Shown: one piece after another, positions 24,378 to 33,046 of the stretch
Layout: each line of letters opens with the position of its first letter
Position numbering within the stretch: the stretch's first letter is position 1
Source: Chloroflexota bacterium
Lineage (GTDB): Bacteria > Chloroflexota > Dehalococcoidia > JACPQD01
NCBI GenBank assembly: GCA_016190665.1
Contig: JACPQD010000107.1
Coordinates: 1-56,279 of the forward strand
Direction of reading: 5' to 3'
Length of the DNA stretch: 56,279 nt
Program-made: the position numbers and the translations under genes
The notes under the pieces: model-generated
The model's database searches: none
The model's input: the letters and a program-made list of their open reading frames with translations, nothing else
What the model was told of the DNA's origin: nothing

Positions 24378-24947
24378 TTGACTAACAAGAGCTCCTTGCC
24401 TTCGGACCGGGCCAGGGTTGACCCTTGCGCCAGCGGTCTCGTCCAGCTCTACACGGGCAGCGGCAAGGGCAAGACCACCGCGGCGACCGGATGCGTGGTG
24501 CGAGCGGCGGGCCACGGCCTGCGTGTTCACATCGTCTACTTCATGAAGGGCGATACTCGCTATGGCGAGCAGAGCGTGCTGGCCGGTTTGCCCAACGTTT
24601 CCTTTGAAAGATTCGGCTCTCTGGATTTCGTCGATCCTCAGAACGTGAAGGAGGAGGAAAAGCGACAGGCGAGAGACGCCCTGGAGGCTGCCCGCAGGGC
24701 CATATTCAGCGGCCAGTACGATATTGTCGTGCTGGATGAGGTGAATGTGGCTGTGGGGTGGAAACTCCTCGACCTGCAGGAGGTAGTCAATTTGGTCGAA
24801 ACGAAGCCCGGAAACGTCGATCTCATCCTTACCGGCCGCTACGCCGACCCAAAGCTTATCGAGCTGGCGGACCTGGTCACGGAGATGGTGGAAATAAAGC
24901 ATCACTATAGAAAAGGCATCCAGGCCCGCGCCGGAGTAGAGTACTGA
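24378..24947 (+). CDS. cobO: Corrinoid adenosyltransferase (CobO/BtuR type)
   Basis: 189 residues. ATP:corrinoid adenosyltransferase making adenosylcobalamin. The P-loop [15 protein letters not shown] (G27-T34) begins the fold, followed by [13 protein letters not shown], the [17 protein letters not shown]alker-B-like region and [22 protein letters not shown]. The TTG at 24378 is the furthest plausible start; the ribosome binding site is weak. It lies 79 bp upstream of an adenosylcobalamin-dependent mutase, so it probably supplies that cofactor. Confidence 0.93.
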   Translation: MTNKSSLPSDRARVDPCASGLVQLYTGSGKGKTTAATGCVVRAAGHGLRVHIVYFMKGDTRYGEQSVLAGLPNVSFERFGSLDFVDPQNVKEEEKRQARDALEAARRAIFSGQYDIVVLDEVNVAVGWKLLDLQEVVNLVETKPGNVDLILTGRYADPKLIELADLVTEMVEIKHHYRKGIQARAGVEY

Positions 24948-25026
24948 CGGAATCTCCAACAGAAACGCGGAGCGAGAAGCTCCGACGGACAGGTCGGAGC
25001 AGAAGATATCTGCAGCAGAGTGTGAA

Positions 25027-26691
25027 GTGTTCGCAAAAGAGTCCTTAGAGAAGATTCGCCGACGCATGGCGGAGTGGGAGAGGCAAGCGGCGAAGGAGTC
25101 TGAGCGCCGAGGCTCCTTTACCACCACCTCCGGAGTTCCCATAGAGCCAGTTTACACACCCCTTCACGTTAGTGATACGGACTACCTGAAGGATGTGGGG
25201 CTGCCGGGCCAGTACCCCTTCCTGAGAGGCAACCACGCCACCGGATACCGCGGGCGCTTATGGACAATGCGCATGTTCTCCGGCTTCGGCGGGGCGGAGG
25301 AGTCCAATGCCCGCTACAAATACCTCTTGAAGCACGGCGAAACAGGCTTGAGCGTCGCCTTTGATATGCCCACCCTTAACGGCTACGATACCGATGCTCC
25401 GGAGGCCGCCGGAGAGTTCGGCAAATGCGGCGTCGCCATCTCCTCTCTGGCTGACATGGAACTCCTTTTCGACAGTATTCCGGTCGATGACATAACCACG
25501 TCAATGACCATCAACGGCCCGGCGGCGGTTGTGTGGGCGATGTACATCGCGGCCGCGGAAAAGCGCGGCATCCCAATGGCGAAGCTGGGTGGCACTATCC
25601 AGAACGACATTCTCAAAGAGTTCATAGCACAAAACGCCTTTATTTTCCCCCCCGAACCCTCGATGCGCCTGGTGGTCGACACCTTCGAGTTTGGCGTGAA
25701 GCACCTGCCACGCTGGAACACCATAAGCATCAGCGGGTATCACATCCGCGAGGCTGGCGCCACGGCGCTTCAGGAGTTGGCCTTCACCCTGGCCGATGGC
25801 CGGGCCTACGTCCAGGCGGGGATGGACCGCGGGCTTGATCTGGACGATTTCGCCCCGCGCCTTAGCTTTTTCTTCAACTGCCATAACGATTTCTTCGAGG
25901 AGATCGCGAAGTTCAGGGCGGCGCGTCGCCTGTGGGCGCGCGAGATGCGTGAGCACTTCGGGGCCAAGAAGGAGCGGTCCCTCTGGATGCGCTTCCACAC
26001 GCAAACGGCCGGTTGCGCCTTGACGGCGCAGCAGCCGGAGAATAATGTGGTGCGCGTGGCGCTGCAGGCTCTGGCAGCGGTATTGGGCGGCGCCCAATCG
26101 CTGCACACCAACTCCATGGATGAGGTCCTGGCGCTGCCTTCTGAGAAGGCCGTGAGGATAGCCCTCAGGACGCAGCAGATCATCGCGCACGAAAGCGGCG
26201 TGGCCAATAGCATCGATCCCCTGGGGGGAAGCTATCTCGTGGAACACCTCACCAGCCAGATGGAAAGGGGCGCCTATGAGTATTTCGAGAAGATCGATAC
26301 TCTAGGGGGTGTAATTCCGGCGCTGGAGAAGGGCTTCTTCTTCCGCGAGATTTCGGACTCCGCCTACCGCTATCAGCGGGAAATCGATTCGCGCGAACGC
26401 ACAGTAGTGGGCGTAAACGACTACGTGAGCGAGGAGCCGGTGGAAATCCCCCTTCTGGAGATGGACGCTGAGGGCGAGCGGCGCCACCTAGAACGATTGA
26501 ACCGGGTGCGCCGAGAGCGGAGCCGGGCGTCGGTATCCAGCGCCCTCAGTGACTTACGCCGCGCGGCGGAAGGCAAAGAGAACCTGATGCCCTACATCCT
26601 TGATGCGGTGCGCTCCTACGCTACACTGGGAGAGATATGCGGCGCTTTGCGGGAGGTCTTTGGCGAATACAAGGTCTTCGCCATGGTTTGA
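25027..26691 (+). CDS. Adenosylcobalamin-dependent acyl-CoA mutase large (catalytic) subunit, methylmalonyl-CoA mutase family
   Basis: 554 residues, the substrate-binding TIM-barrel half only; no B12-binding DxHxxG domain is present, so a separate small subunit is needed and is not in this window. Family motifs: [100 protein letters not shown]. Two specificity positions differ from true methylmalonyl-CoA mutase: F84 in RMFSGFG (Tyr89 in Propionibacterium MutB) and Q202 in KEFIAQN (Arg207). Phe/Gln at these positions is the isobutyryl-CoA mutase pattern, so a branched monocarboxylic acyl-CoA is a better substrate guess. The start is GTG at 25027. Confidence 0.93.
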   Translation: MFAKESLEKIRRRMAEWERQAAKESERRGSFTTTSGVPIEPVYTPLHVSDTDYLKDVGLPGQYPFLRGNHATGYRGRLWTMRMFSGFGGAEESNARYKYLLKHGETGLSVAFDMPTLNGYDTDAPEAAGEFGKCGVAISSLADMELLFDSIPVDDITTSMTINGPAAVVWAMYIAAAEKRGIPMAKLGGTIQNDILKEFIAQNAFIFPPEPSMRLVVDTFEFGVKHLPRWNTISISGYHIREAGATALQELAFTLADGRAYVQAGMDRGLDLDDFAPRLSFFFNCHNDFFEEIAKFRAARRLWAREMREHFGAKKERSLWMRFHTQTAGCALTAQQPENNVVRVALQALAAVLGGAQSLHTNSMDEVLALPSEKAVRIALRTQQIIAHESGVANSIDPLGGSYLVEHLTSQMERGAYEYFEKIDTLGGVIPALEKGFFFREISDSAYRYQREIDSRERTVVGVNDYVSEEPVEIPLLEMDAEGERRHLERLNRVRRERSRASVSSALSDLRRAAEGKENLMPYILDAVRSYATLGEICGALREVFGEYKVFAMV

Positions 26692-26725
26692 TACTCTTCT
26701 TAATCTGACGAGGAGGGAAAGGCAG

Positions 26726-27820
26726 TTGAGGTTAACCTTAAGCGTCATCAAGGCGGACATCGGCGGCTACGTAGGCCACTCCTCCAGCCACCCCGACATC
26801 GTGGAGCTGGGACGCAAGAGCATGGAGAAGGCCAAGAAGGACGGCTTGCTTATCGACTTCCATGTCACCTGGTGCGGCGATGATCTGCAGCTCATCATGA
26901 CCCACACCCTGGGTGAAGACAACGAGAAGATTCACAAGCTTGCCTGGGAAACCTTCGAGGCGGGAACCGAGCTCGCCCGCAAACTCAAGCTCTACGGGGC
27001 GGGCCAGGACTTGCTCAGCGACGCCTTCTCGGGCAATGTGAAGGGCATGGGTCCTGGCGTGGCGGAAATGACCTTCGATGAGCGGCCGTCGGAGCCGGTA
27101 ATTGTCTTTATGGCAGACAAGACCTCCGCCGGCTCCTGGAACCTACCTCTCTATAAGATATTCGCGGACCCCTTCAACACGGCGGGCCTCGTCATCGCAG
27201 AGAACCTCCACGCCGGATTCTCTTTCGAGATTCACGATGTCAAAGAGCACAAACAGATAACTATGAACGCCCCCGAGGAGATCTATAGCATGCTGGTCTT
27301 CATGGGGGCGCCCTCGCGATACGCAGTGAAAGCGGTATACAGCCGGGGAACGGGCGAGATCGCCGCTGCGTCCTCCACTCAGCGGCTGAGCCTCATTGCC
27401 GGTCGTTACGTGGGCAAGGACGATCCCGTGTGCGTCGTTCGATCCCAGGGCAACTTCCCCGCGGTCGGCGAAGTGCTGGAGCCCTTCGCCTTCCCGCAAA
27501 TTGTTGAGGGCTGGATGCGCGGCTCCCATCACGGGCCTTTCATGCCGGTCTCGCTGGCGCAGGCCAACCCCACCAGGTTCGACGGACCGCCCCGCGTGAT
27601 CGCCATGGGCTTCCAACTGGCCAACGGTAGGCTGATCGGCCCGCGCGACATGTTCGATGACCCCAGCTACGATAAGGCGCGCGAGCAGGCCAATGAGATC
27701 GCCGATTATCTGCGTCGCCACGGGCCCTTCGAACCCCATCGCCTGCCTCTTGAGGAGATGGAATACACCACGATGAGTCTGGTGATGAAGAAGCTGGCGG
27801 GAAGGTTCAAGGAGCTTTAG
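26726..27820 (+). CDS. Bifunctional fructose-1,6-bisphosphate aldolase/phosphatase (archaeal type)
   Basis: 364 residues, the class V FBPase family found in archaea and deep-branching bacteria. It condenses triose phosphates and dephosphorylates FBP in one active site, making gluconeogenesis one-directional. Recognisable are the N-terminal metal-binding LSVIKADIGGYVGHSSSHP, DFHVTWCGDDLQLIMTH, GAGQDLLSDAFSGNVKGMGPG, ADKTSAGSWNLPLY, and GSHHGPFMPV near the C-terminal half. The TTG at 26726 is used because GAGGAGGG lies upstream and the family N-terminus starts here; an ATG at 26600 would overlap the mutase. Gluconeogenic growth on organic acids fits the neighbouring CoA-transferase/mutase genes. 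Confidence 0.94.
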   Translation: MRLTLSVIKADIGGYVGHSSSHPDIVELGRKSMEKAKKDGLLIDFHVTWCGDDLQLIMTHTLGEDNEKIHKLAWETFEAGTELARKLKLYGAGQDLLSDAFSGNVKGMGPGVAEMTFDERPSEPVIVFMADKTSAGSWNLPLYKIFADPFNTAGLVIAENLHAGFSFEIHDVKEHKQITMNAPEEIYSMLVFMGAPSRYAVKAVYSRGTGEIAAASSTQRLSLIAGRYVGKDDPVCVVRSQGNFPAVGEVLEPFAFPQIVEGWMRGSHHGPFMPVSLAQANPTRFDGPPRVIAMGFQLANGRLIGPRDMFDDPSYDKAREQANEIADYLRRHGPFEPHRLPLEEMEYTTMSLVMKKLAGRFKEL

Positions 27821-27853
27821 GACGGGATCACGGATTTCCCGACTCTGTGGGGA

Positions 27854-27869
27854 TCCCGATGCGTCGGGA
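27854..27869. repeat. TCCCGA-TGCG-TCGGGA hairpin
   Basis: A 6-bp stem with a 4-nt loop about 30 nt after the FBP aldolase/phosphatase stop. The same stem-loop core is inside the element at 8835-8897. Possibly a terminator remnant or a mobile palindrome. Confidence 0.5.
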
Positions 27870-27925
27870 AACACAGATAAACACTGATGGGCGAAGCGCG
27901 AAGGGGGAAGCACGAAGCAAGAAGG

Positions 27926-27961
27926 GCGTCCACTTCGTCCACTTGCGTCCACTCTGTCCAC
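27926..27961. repeat. Short tandem repeat CGTCCACTT
   Basis: Four imperfect copies of a 9-10 nt unit (CGTCCACTT, CGTCCACTTG, CGTCCACTC, TGTCCAC) between FBP aldolase/phosphatase and rdgB. No function seen. Confidence 0.6.
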
Positions 27962-28002
27962 CCGTGTTCAAGTGATATGAATCAGGAAGCACTACATTAG
28001 AG

Positions 28003-28617
28003 TTGGCTGTTGCGCGGCTTCTGATTGCGAGCAATAATAGGGGCAAGCTCCGGGAATACCAGATGCTTCTCGATGGTTTGCCCCTTTCCCTGATCGAGCC
28101 GCTGGACTTGGGGATTGACCTCCGGGTGGAGGAATCGGGCGAGAGCTACGAAGAGAACGCCCGCATGAAGGCGGTGGCCTACGCCGACGCCAGCGGGCTG
28201 GTCTCCCTGGCCGACGATTCGGGCCTGGAGGTGAACGCTCTCGGCGGTGAGCCTGGCGTAAAGGCGGCGCGCTACGCTGGCGAGGGCGCCACGGACGAGC
28301 AGCGGGTGGGCTACCTGCTTGAGAAGCTGAAGGGCGTGCCAATGGAATGCCGCCAGGCCCACTTCGTGTGCGTTATCGCCATCGCCAGGCCCGGAACGGA
28401 TGTGGAACTCTGCCGGGGCGAATGCGAAGGCGTCATCGCCTTGGAATCTCGTGGCGATAGAGGCTTCGGTTACGATCCCGTCTTCTACCTTCCCGATCTG
28501 GGCGTGACGATGGCGGAGCTGAGTCCCGCCGTTAAGAACGAGATCAGCCACCGGGGCAAGGCGGCGCGGGAGGCGCGCCGCGTCCTCGAACGCATGTTGG
28601 GGGAGGGGTGGATATGA
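28003..28617 (+). CDS. rdgB: XTP/dITP diphosphatase (RdgB/HAM1 family)
   Basis: 204 residues. Hydrolyses non-canonical purine nucleoside triphosphates to monophosphates, keeping them out of DNA and RNA. Motifs: IASNNRGKLREY at the N-terminus, SYEENARMKA, SLADDSGLEVNALGGEPGV, GDRGFGYDPVFYLPD and SHRGKAA. The start is TTG at 28003 with little upstream ribosome binding sequence. Its TGA overlaps the moaA ATG (ATGA), so the two are translationally coupled. Confidence 0.95.
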   Translation: MAVARLLIASNNRGKLREYQMLLDGLPLSLIEPLDLGIDLRVEESGESYEENARMKAVAYADASGLVSLADDSGLEVNALGGEPGVKAARYAGEGATDEQRVGYLLEKLKGVPMECRQAHFVCVIAIARPGTDVELCRGECEGVIALESRGDRGFGYDPVFYLPDLGVTMAELSPAVKNEISHRGKAAREARRVLERMLGEGWI

Positions 28618-29615
28618 CCGCACTTTCCGATTCCTTCCAGCGGCCGATAAACTACCTTCGTATCTCCGTCACCGACCGGTGTAACCTGCGCTGTATCTAT
28701 TGCATGCCCGAGGAAGGCCTTCCGCTCGCATCCCACCAGGAAATCCTCTCCTTCGAGGAGATTCGCGCCGTGGTCCGGGCGGCGGCGCCTCTGGGCATCA
28801 ACAGGCTCCGCCTCACCGGCGGCGAGCCGCTGGTGAGGGCGGGCTTTCTCGACCTGGTCCGCATGCTCGCCGAAGTGAAAGGGGTTGAGGACCTCTCCCT
28901 CACAACCAACGGAATTCTGCTGCTTCAGTATGCCGCGCGGCTGAAGGCCGCAGGCTTGCACCGGGTCAACGTGAGCCTGGACTCCCTGCGCAGCGACCGC
29001 TTCCATCGGATGACCCGCCTGGGCGAACTGGAAAACGTACTTGCCGGGATCGAGGAAGCGAAACGGGTGGGGCTCAACCCGGTAAAGATAAACAACGTGG
29101 TAGTCCGCGGCGTGAATGACGATGAGCTGCTGGACTTTGCCAGGAAGACCATTGAAGACGGCTGGCACGTGCGGTTCATAGAGCTGATGCCCTTCGGCGA
29201 AGGCCTGGAAGGGGCCTGCGAGCACGGCGAGGGGGAGGAGAAATTCATTTCTGTAAGGGAGATAGTGCAGCGCCTGGCCATGCTGGGGGACCTGGAGGCG
29301 ACGCGGACCAGCAACGGGAGTGGGCCGGCCAAGTACTTTCGCTACCCTGGGGCCGTGGGCACCGTGGGGTTTATCAGCCCGGTGAGCGAACATTTCTGCT
29401 TTGGGTGCAACCGCCTCCGCCTGACCGCCGACGGGCGGCTGCGGCCTTGTCTGCTGGACGATAGGGAGATCGACCTTCGCGAAGCTTTGCGACGCGGGGC
29501 GTCGGCAGGGGAGCTGCGGCGGCTCATCGAGCAGGCGGTGGCTGCCAAGCCGAAAAGGCATCGTCTTTCTGAGGGCGCGCGGTCCCGGCGCCACATGGCG
29601 CAGATCGGAGGCTAG
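28614..29615 (+). CDS. moaA: GTP 3',8-cyclase, molybdenum cofactor biosynthesis
   Basis: 333 residues, radical-SAM enzyme turning GTP into 3',8-cyclo-dihydro-GTP, the first step of molybdopterin synthesis. The N-terminal cluster is CNLRCIYC (C23, C27, C30). The C-terminal cluster is in [28 protein letters not shown] and LTTNG motifs are present. The usual C-terminal GG is replaced by MAQIGG, which keeps the diglycine. The ATG at 28614 lies seven bases after GGAGG and overlaps the rdgB stop. moaC follows two bases after the stop. Confidence 0.96.
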   Translation: MTALSDSFQRPINYLRISVTDRCNLRCIYCMPEEGLPLASHQEILSFEEIRAVVRAAAPLGINRLRLTGGEPLVRAGFLDLVRMLAEVKGVEDLSLTTNGILLLQYAARLKAAGLHRVNVSLDSLRSDRFHRMTRLGELENVLAGIEEAKRVGLNPVKINNVVVRGVNDDELLDFARKTIEDGWHVRFIELMPFGEGLEGACEHGEGEEKFISVREIVQRLAMLGDLEATRTSNGSGPAKYFRYPGAVGTVGFISPVSEHFCFGCNRLRLTADGRLRPCLLDDREIDLREALRRGASAGELRRLIEQAVAAKPKRHRLSEGARSRRHMAQIGG

Positions 29616-29617
29616 AG

Positions 29618-30097
29618 ATGGCCGAGCTTACTCACGTTGACGCCTCGGGCAAGGCGCGCATGGTGGACATCACCGAGAAGCCGGTAACGCCGCGAGAGTC
29701 CGTGGCCAGAGGGTCCGTGCTCATGCGGCCAGCTACGCTCCAGCTACTGAGTGAGGGGAAGGTCGCCAAAGGGGATGTGCTCGCGGTGGCGCGGGTGGCG
29801 GGCGTCATGGCCGCCAAACAAGTCCCCTCGCTTATACCCCTCTGCCACCCCCTCCTTCTCACCGAGGTGACCGTGGACTTCCAATTGGACGCGGGCCGCA
29901 GCGCCGTCGACATAACTGCTTCTGCGAAGACCTCCGGCCAGACAGGTGTGGAGATGGAGGCGCTGACGGCGGTGGCGGTGAGCGCGCTGACCATCTACGA
30001 CATGTGCAAGGCCGCCGACCGCGCCATGCGCATCGAGGCTATCCGCCTGGTGAGAAAGAGCGGCGGCAAGAGCGGCACGATTACGCTGGAGTCATAG
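29618..30097 (+). CDS. moaC: Cyclic pyranopterin monophosphate synthase
   Basis: 159 residues. Converts the MoaA product to cyclic pyranopterin monophosphate. Family segments: [69 protein letters not shown], and [11 protein letters not shown] with the catalytic Lys region. It directly follows moaA. The rest of the Moco pathway is not in the window. Confidence 0.97.
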   Translation: MAELTHVDASGKARMVDITEKPVTPRESVARGSVLMRPATLQLLSEGKVAKGDVLAVARVAGVMAAKQVPSLIPLCHPLLLTEVTVDFQLDAGRSAVDITASAKTSGQTGVEMEALTAVAVSALTIYDMCKAADRAMRIEAIRLVRKSGGKSGTITLES

Positions 30098-30827
30098 CTA
30101 ACCGGCCGAGAACGGCATCTTCAAGCACGAGATCGACGGGGCGCTGCACCGCGATCAGAGACAACCGAATAGGGAGAGTGTTCGCAGAGAGCGCGGGCCA
30201 AGGATAGGGCCTGCGGCTCTCTCTTTGTGTCTGCTGGAGGTCAACCCCGGCTCCTTCTATGATTGGCTCGGCGAGCCGGTCCCCCTCCCGGTGGACTGGG
30301 GCTGCGACTATGAGGTCTTCCCCGACGAGCGGTCCGAGGAAGTCCAAGGGCTGAGGAAGGCGCGCCAGGAGGTCCAGAAGGTATTCCGGCGCATGCCATG
30401 GAGGCGCGCAGGGCCATCGATGAGACCAAGGCCACGGTTTGAACCCTTCGGAGGGCCGGCGGAGCTAACGGAGCCAAACGAGGAACACCTGGCTATTTCG
30501 CGCAGTCTGCTGGAGAAAGCGGTGGACACTCACATCGTGCCCGGCTGGGTTGCCAGTAACACTGATGTCTGGGCAGGGGTCGGAGGGCTGGGGGAGGCCT
30601 CGGGAGCCCGTCAAGTCCGCGCCGGCCGGCCCAGTGGGGACAACGATAACATGGAGCGCCGCATATTGGCCCACAGTGGTGGATCGCGACGCTGGCACAA
30701 AGCTACGCTGCCCCACAAGTGGGGGACAAGAATTCGGATTTTGCCTTTTTAGATAGCCTCGCGCGGGGCCTGTTTGAAAGGTAATGAAACAGGCTATCAA
30801 CCAGGGGCAGGTCGGAATAGCGCGGGC
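30098..30827. other. Unassigned region with a long open frame, possible decayed gene
   Basis: The plus-strand frame is open from 30102 to a stop at 30750-30752, without a good start codon or ribosome binding site; a TTG at 30225 is possible. The first half reads as protein-like (NPGSFYDWLGEPVPLPVDWGC), while the second half is Gly/Arg-rich and looks out of frame. No family recognised. Near 30752-30798 GATAGCC, GCCTGTTT and AAACAGGCTATC can form a bulged hairpin. Confidence 0.35.
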
Positions 30828-30857
30828 TTGACAGCCAGCGAAAGAAAGACCTATCAT
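30828..30857 (+). promoter_or_regulatory. Predicted promoter of the two-gene membrane unit
   Basis: -35 TTGACA (30828-30833), an 18-nt spacer and -10 TATCAT (30852-30857), about 107 nt before the first start codon. Same hexamers and spacing as the promoter at 34236-34265. Confidence 0.65.
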
Positions 30858-30971
30858 GTGCACACACCAGCGATGGCGCCTGGTGACAGTCATCGTCCTG
30901 AATTGATGTGGGAAACCCCGGTCCGCGGCAAATCCGGTCAAAAAAGAGGCCTTGTTGCGTAAGCAGGCGAC

Positions 30972-31865
30972 ATGGATCAATTGAAGAGAGCATCCAGCTA
31001 TTTCTTGAAGTTCGACAACGTAGCCTCTTACGTATGGTCTGGTCTTCTCATGGTCCTTTTTGGCGAGCTTCCCGACACCATACAATACTTTGATGGCTAC
31101 TTGTCTACCAACGAGACAGACAAGAACCCGGAGGTAGACCCCTTTTGGTACGGGGCTCTGGTTGTGGTTGGCGTCCTGATTCTCCTCTCTCTGTGGTTCA
31201 GAATGCGCCGGTCTGCTATCCTTACCCCCAGCGACAAACGTTGGCAGCCTCTGCTTGTAATCTTGATGACGGCGGTTGTCTATGGATTTGTATTTGCCCT
31301 CGCAATGCTGATATTCGAAAAAGATGCCCTCGACCTGGCGCGTGAGAGGGGCAGTATCGCCAAACTTCTTATCCTCCCTGTCCTCTTGGGAGCTATCCCC
31401 GTAGTGATCAAAGTCTCAGACAAGATGATTGAAGAAACGAGAAAAACCGCTTCAAAGCTGGAGGAGTTCTTAAAGAAAGTGAAGGAGGTTTTTGGGCCCC
31501 TAAGGGAGCTGAATCCCCAGATGGTGAGTGACAGGTCAGTAGAATCTATTCTTACGTCCATAGAAGCCCTGCGGGACTGGCTGCGTTGGAGGTACAACAC
31601 AGACGTGGTCCAGATGTTTGACCCTGGTCAACAGCTTAGCCTTATCGCGAACGAACTGAGCAAGTTGGACCTCCTGCTGCGTGCTGATAAGCCGAGCCAG
31701 CTTGATGTCTTCTTATGGGTGGCGGGAGACACTAGTGCTAGCCCTGGAACTTTGAAGTTGGCAGCCGAGACTCTCAGGAGCCTCAGGACAGATAGTGGTG
31801 TCCTTGCCCAATTCATTTCTTCTGTAGAAAGGAAATGGCCCTCTTTAAAGGAGGAAGGGATATGA
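30972..31865 (+). CDS. Multi-pass membrane protein of unknown function
   Basis: 297 residues. Predicted transmembrane helices at about 59-77 (GALVVVGVLILLSLWF), 92-113 (PLLVILMTAVVYGFVFALAML) and 130-148 (LLILPVLLGAIPVVIKV), with a possible weaker one near 22-32. A cytoplasmic C-terminal half follows, with a charged helix around 155-180 that could be a coiled coil. No family recognised. The stop codon overlaps the next start (ATGA), so this and the following soluble protein are made together and probably act together. Promoter at 30828-30857. Confidence 0.7.
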   Translation: MDQLKRASSYFLKFDNVASYVWSGLLMVLFGELPDTIQYFDGYLSTNETDKNPEVDPFWYGALVVVGVLILLSLWFRMRRSAILTPSDKRWQPLLVILMTAVVYGFVFALAMLIFEKDALDLARERGSIAKLLILPVLLGAIPVVIKVSDKMIEETRKTASKLEEFLKKVKEVFGPLRELNPQMVSDRSVESILTSIEALRDWLRWRYNTDVVQMFDPGQQLSLIANELSKLDLLLRADKPSQLDVFLWVAGDTSASPGTLKLAAETLRSLRTDSGVLAQFISSVERKWPSLKEEGI

Positions 31866-32737
31866 GGGGGATTTGCCTCATAGCACGTGCAAGGTCGGTC
31901 CGAAACTGGATGCCTTTCGACAACAAACCGTTCGATGCGGTCCTCGCGGAATGTTTTGACAAGGCCAAGAAACTAATGCCGTTCCGCTATGCTCCCCCGG
32001 AGTTGACGTGGTACAGGCTCGAGAACGAGTGCATCGATTCTGAAGAGGGATGGCGGAAGTTCCACGGAGAGTACGAGGACTCGCTTGCGGCATTGGTCGA
32101 CCTGGATATCCTTTCAGATGAGTTCATCGGGCAACATCCTTGGGTAACCTCCTTCGTCCTCTACCTTTGTGGTAAAGGGGAGCGGGAACCCAGCAAGTGG
32201 AGATTCGTCCTTGGCGAAGAACTAAAGCGACTGCCCCAGGGAATCGCACCAATGGTGTTTGCTCCCTTGGGGCTTGTCCCCGTACTAGCAGATGAGAATT
32301 CTCTGACCGCGTTCCTTGTGGACGCTCTCAAATTGCTGACTCTTTCCCCAGCAGCTGTACAACAGCTAACTGCCTCTGCTCTCAAGATAGGCCATCAAAT
32401 ACAAATACTGGACACGCGGTCTGTCTACGGCTTACTCTTGAGCGGCAGCCCTTTGCTGGCTGGGGGCGAAGGCTCAAGAAGAACTACACGGCAGCATGTA
32501 GTCCGGATGGAACGAGTTCTTTTTCAAGAGATGGATCAGAGTTTGGAAAGGGTCATCGCCTCTCCTTTAGAGCAGGGGTTACCGGGGCAGCCCCAATTTG
32601 TGCGAGAGGGAAAGCTCTCAGACTTGATTCGGAGTTCTGCCGAAAGGGGAACAGACTTGAGAATCACTAGCATAGCGTACGATAAGGATGCAGGGACCTA
32701 TAAATTGGGCCTGGGTTCCTTGGGCCTATCCCCTTAG
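31862..32737 (+). CDS. Soluble protein of unknown function, partner of the upstream membrane protein
   Basis: 291 residues, no signal peptide or transmembrane helix. The ATG at 31862 lies behind AAAGGAGGAAGGGAT and overlaps the upstream stop. The N-terminal part has RARSVRNWMPFDNKPFDAVLAECFDKAKKL; the middle is helical and hydrophobic (FLVDALKLLTLSPAAVQQLTASAL). No recognised motif or catalytic signature. Tight coupling suggests a two-component membrane-associated system. Confidence 0.65.
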   Translation: MRGICLIARARSVRNWMPFDNKPFDAVLAECFDKAKKLMPFRYAPPELTWYRLENECIDSEEGWRKFHGEYEDSLAALVDLDILSDEFIGQHPWVTSFVLYLCGKGEREPSKWRFVLGEELKRLPQGIAPMVFAPLGLVPVLADENSLTAFLVDALKLLTLSPAAVQQLTASALKIGHQIQILDTRSVYGLLLSGSPLLAGGEGSRRTTRQHVVRMERVLFQEMDQSLERVIASPLEQGLPGQPQFVREGKLSDLIRSSAERGTDLRITSIAYDKDAGTYKLGLGSLGLSP

Positions 32738-33046
32738 GGATCGCTCTATGCATCGGAAGGAGAGCGGGTTCGTTGTAGTTTCCACCTCTTCCAGACTGAA
32801 GAATTGATAAGCGCAGTGACTTGGTAACGCGCCCCCGCCAGAGTATATCGCGAAGGCTAGATATGTCCCGTGGGGTTCATTCTCTTTGACAGCCCAATTC
32901 CCCAATGCTTTCGTGCTTGGAAGGGCTTTTTGTTCTCTGGTTCGCGGTCTTGGTCAGATGGCGCAAAGGGGGTGGATGCTGCAATGAGGCTATGGACCTG
33001 ATGAAAACCGCAACGGAACCCTACCGGCGCGGTGCGATTTCGGGCG
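32738..33046. other. Convergent intergenic region
   Basis: No gene seen between the convergent unknown-protein and GGDEF genes, apart from a possible terminator for the plus-strand unit at 32891-32931. Confidence 0.5.
32891..32931 (+). terminator. Possible intrinsic terminator
   Basis: AGCCC-aa-TTCC pairs with GGAA-GGGCT around a 17-nt loop and is followed by TTTTT. It lies about 150 nt after the last plus-strand stop. The bulge makes it moderate in quality. Confidence 0.4.

Noticed and set aside
24273..25142. 289-codon minus-strand frame over cobO
   Set aside because: Antisense of cobO, which has an intact P-loop and family sequence.
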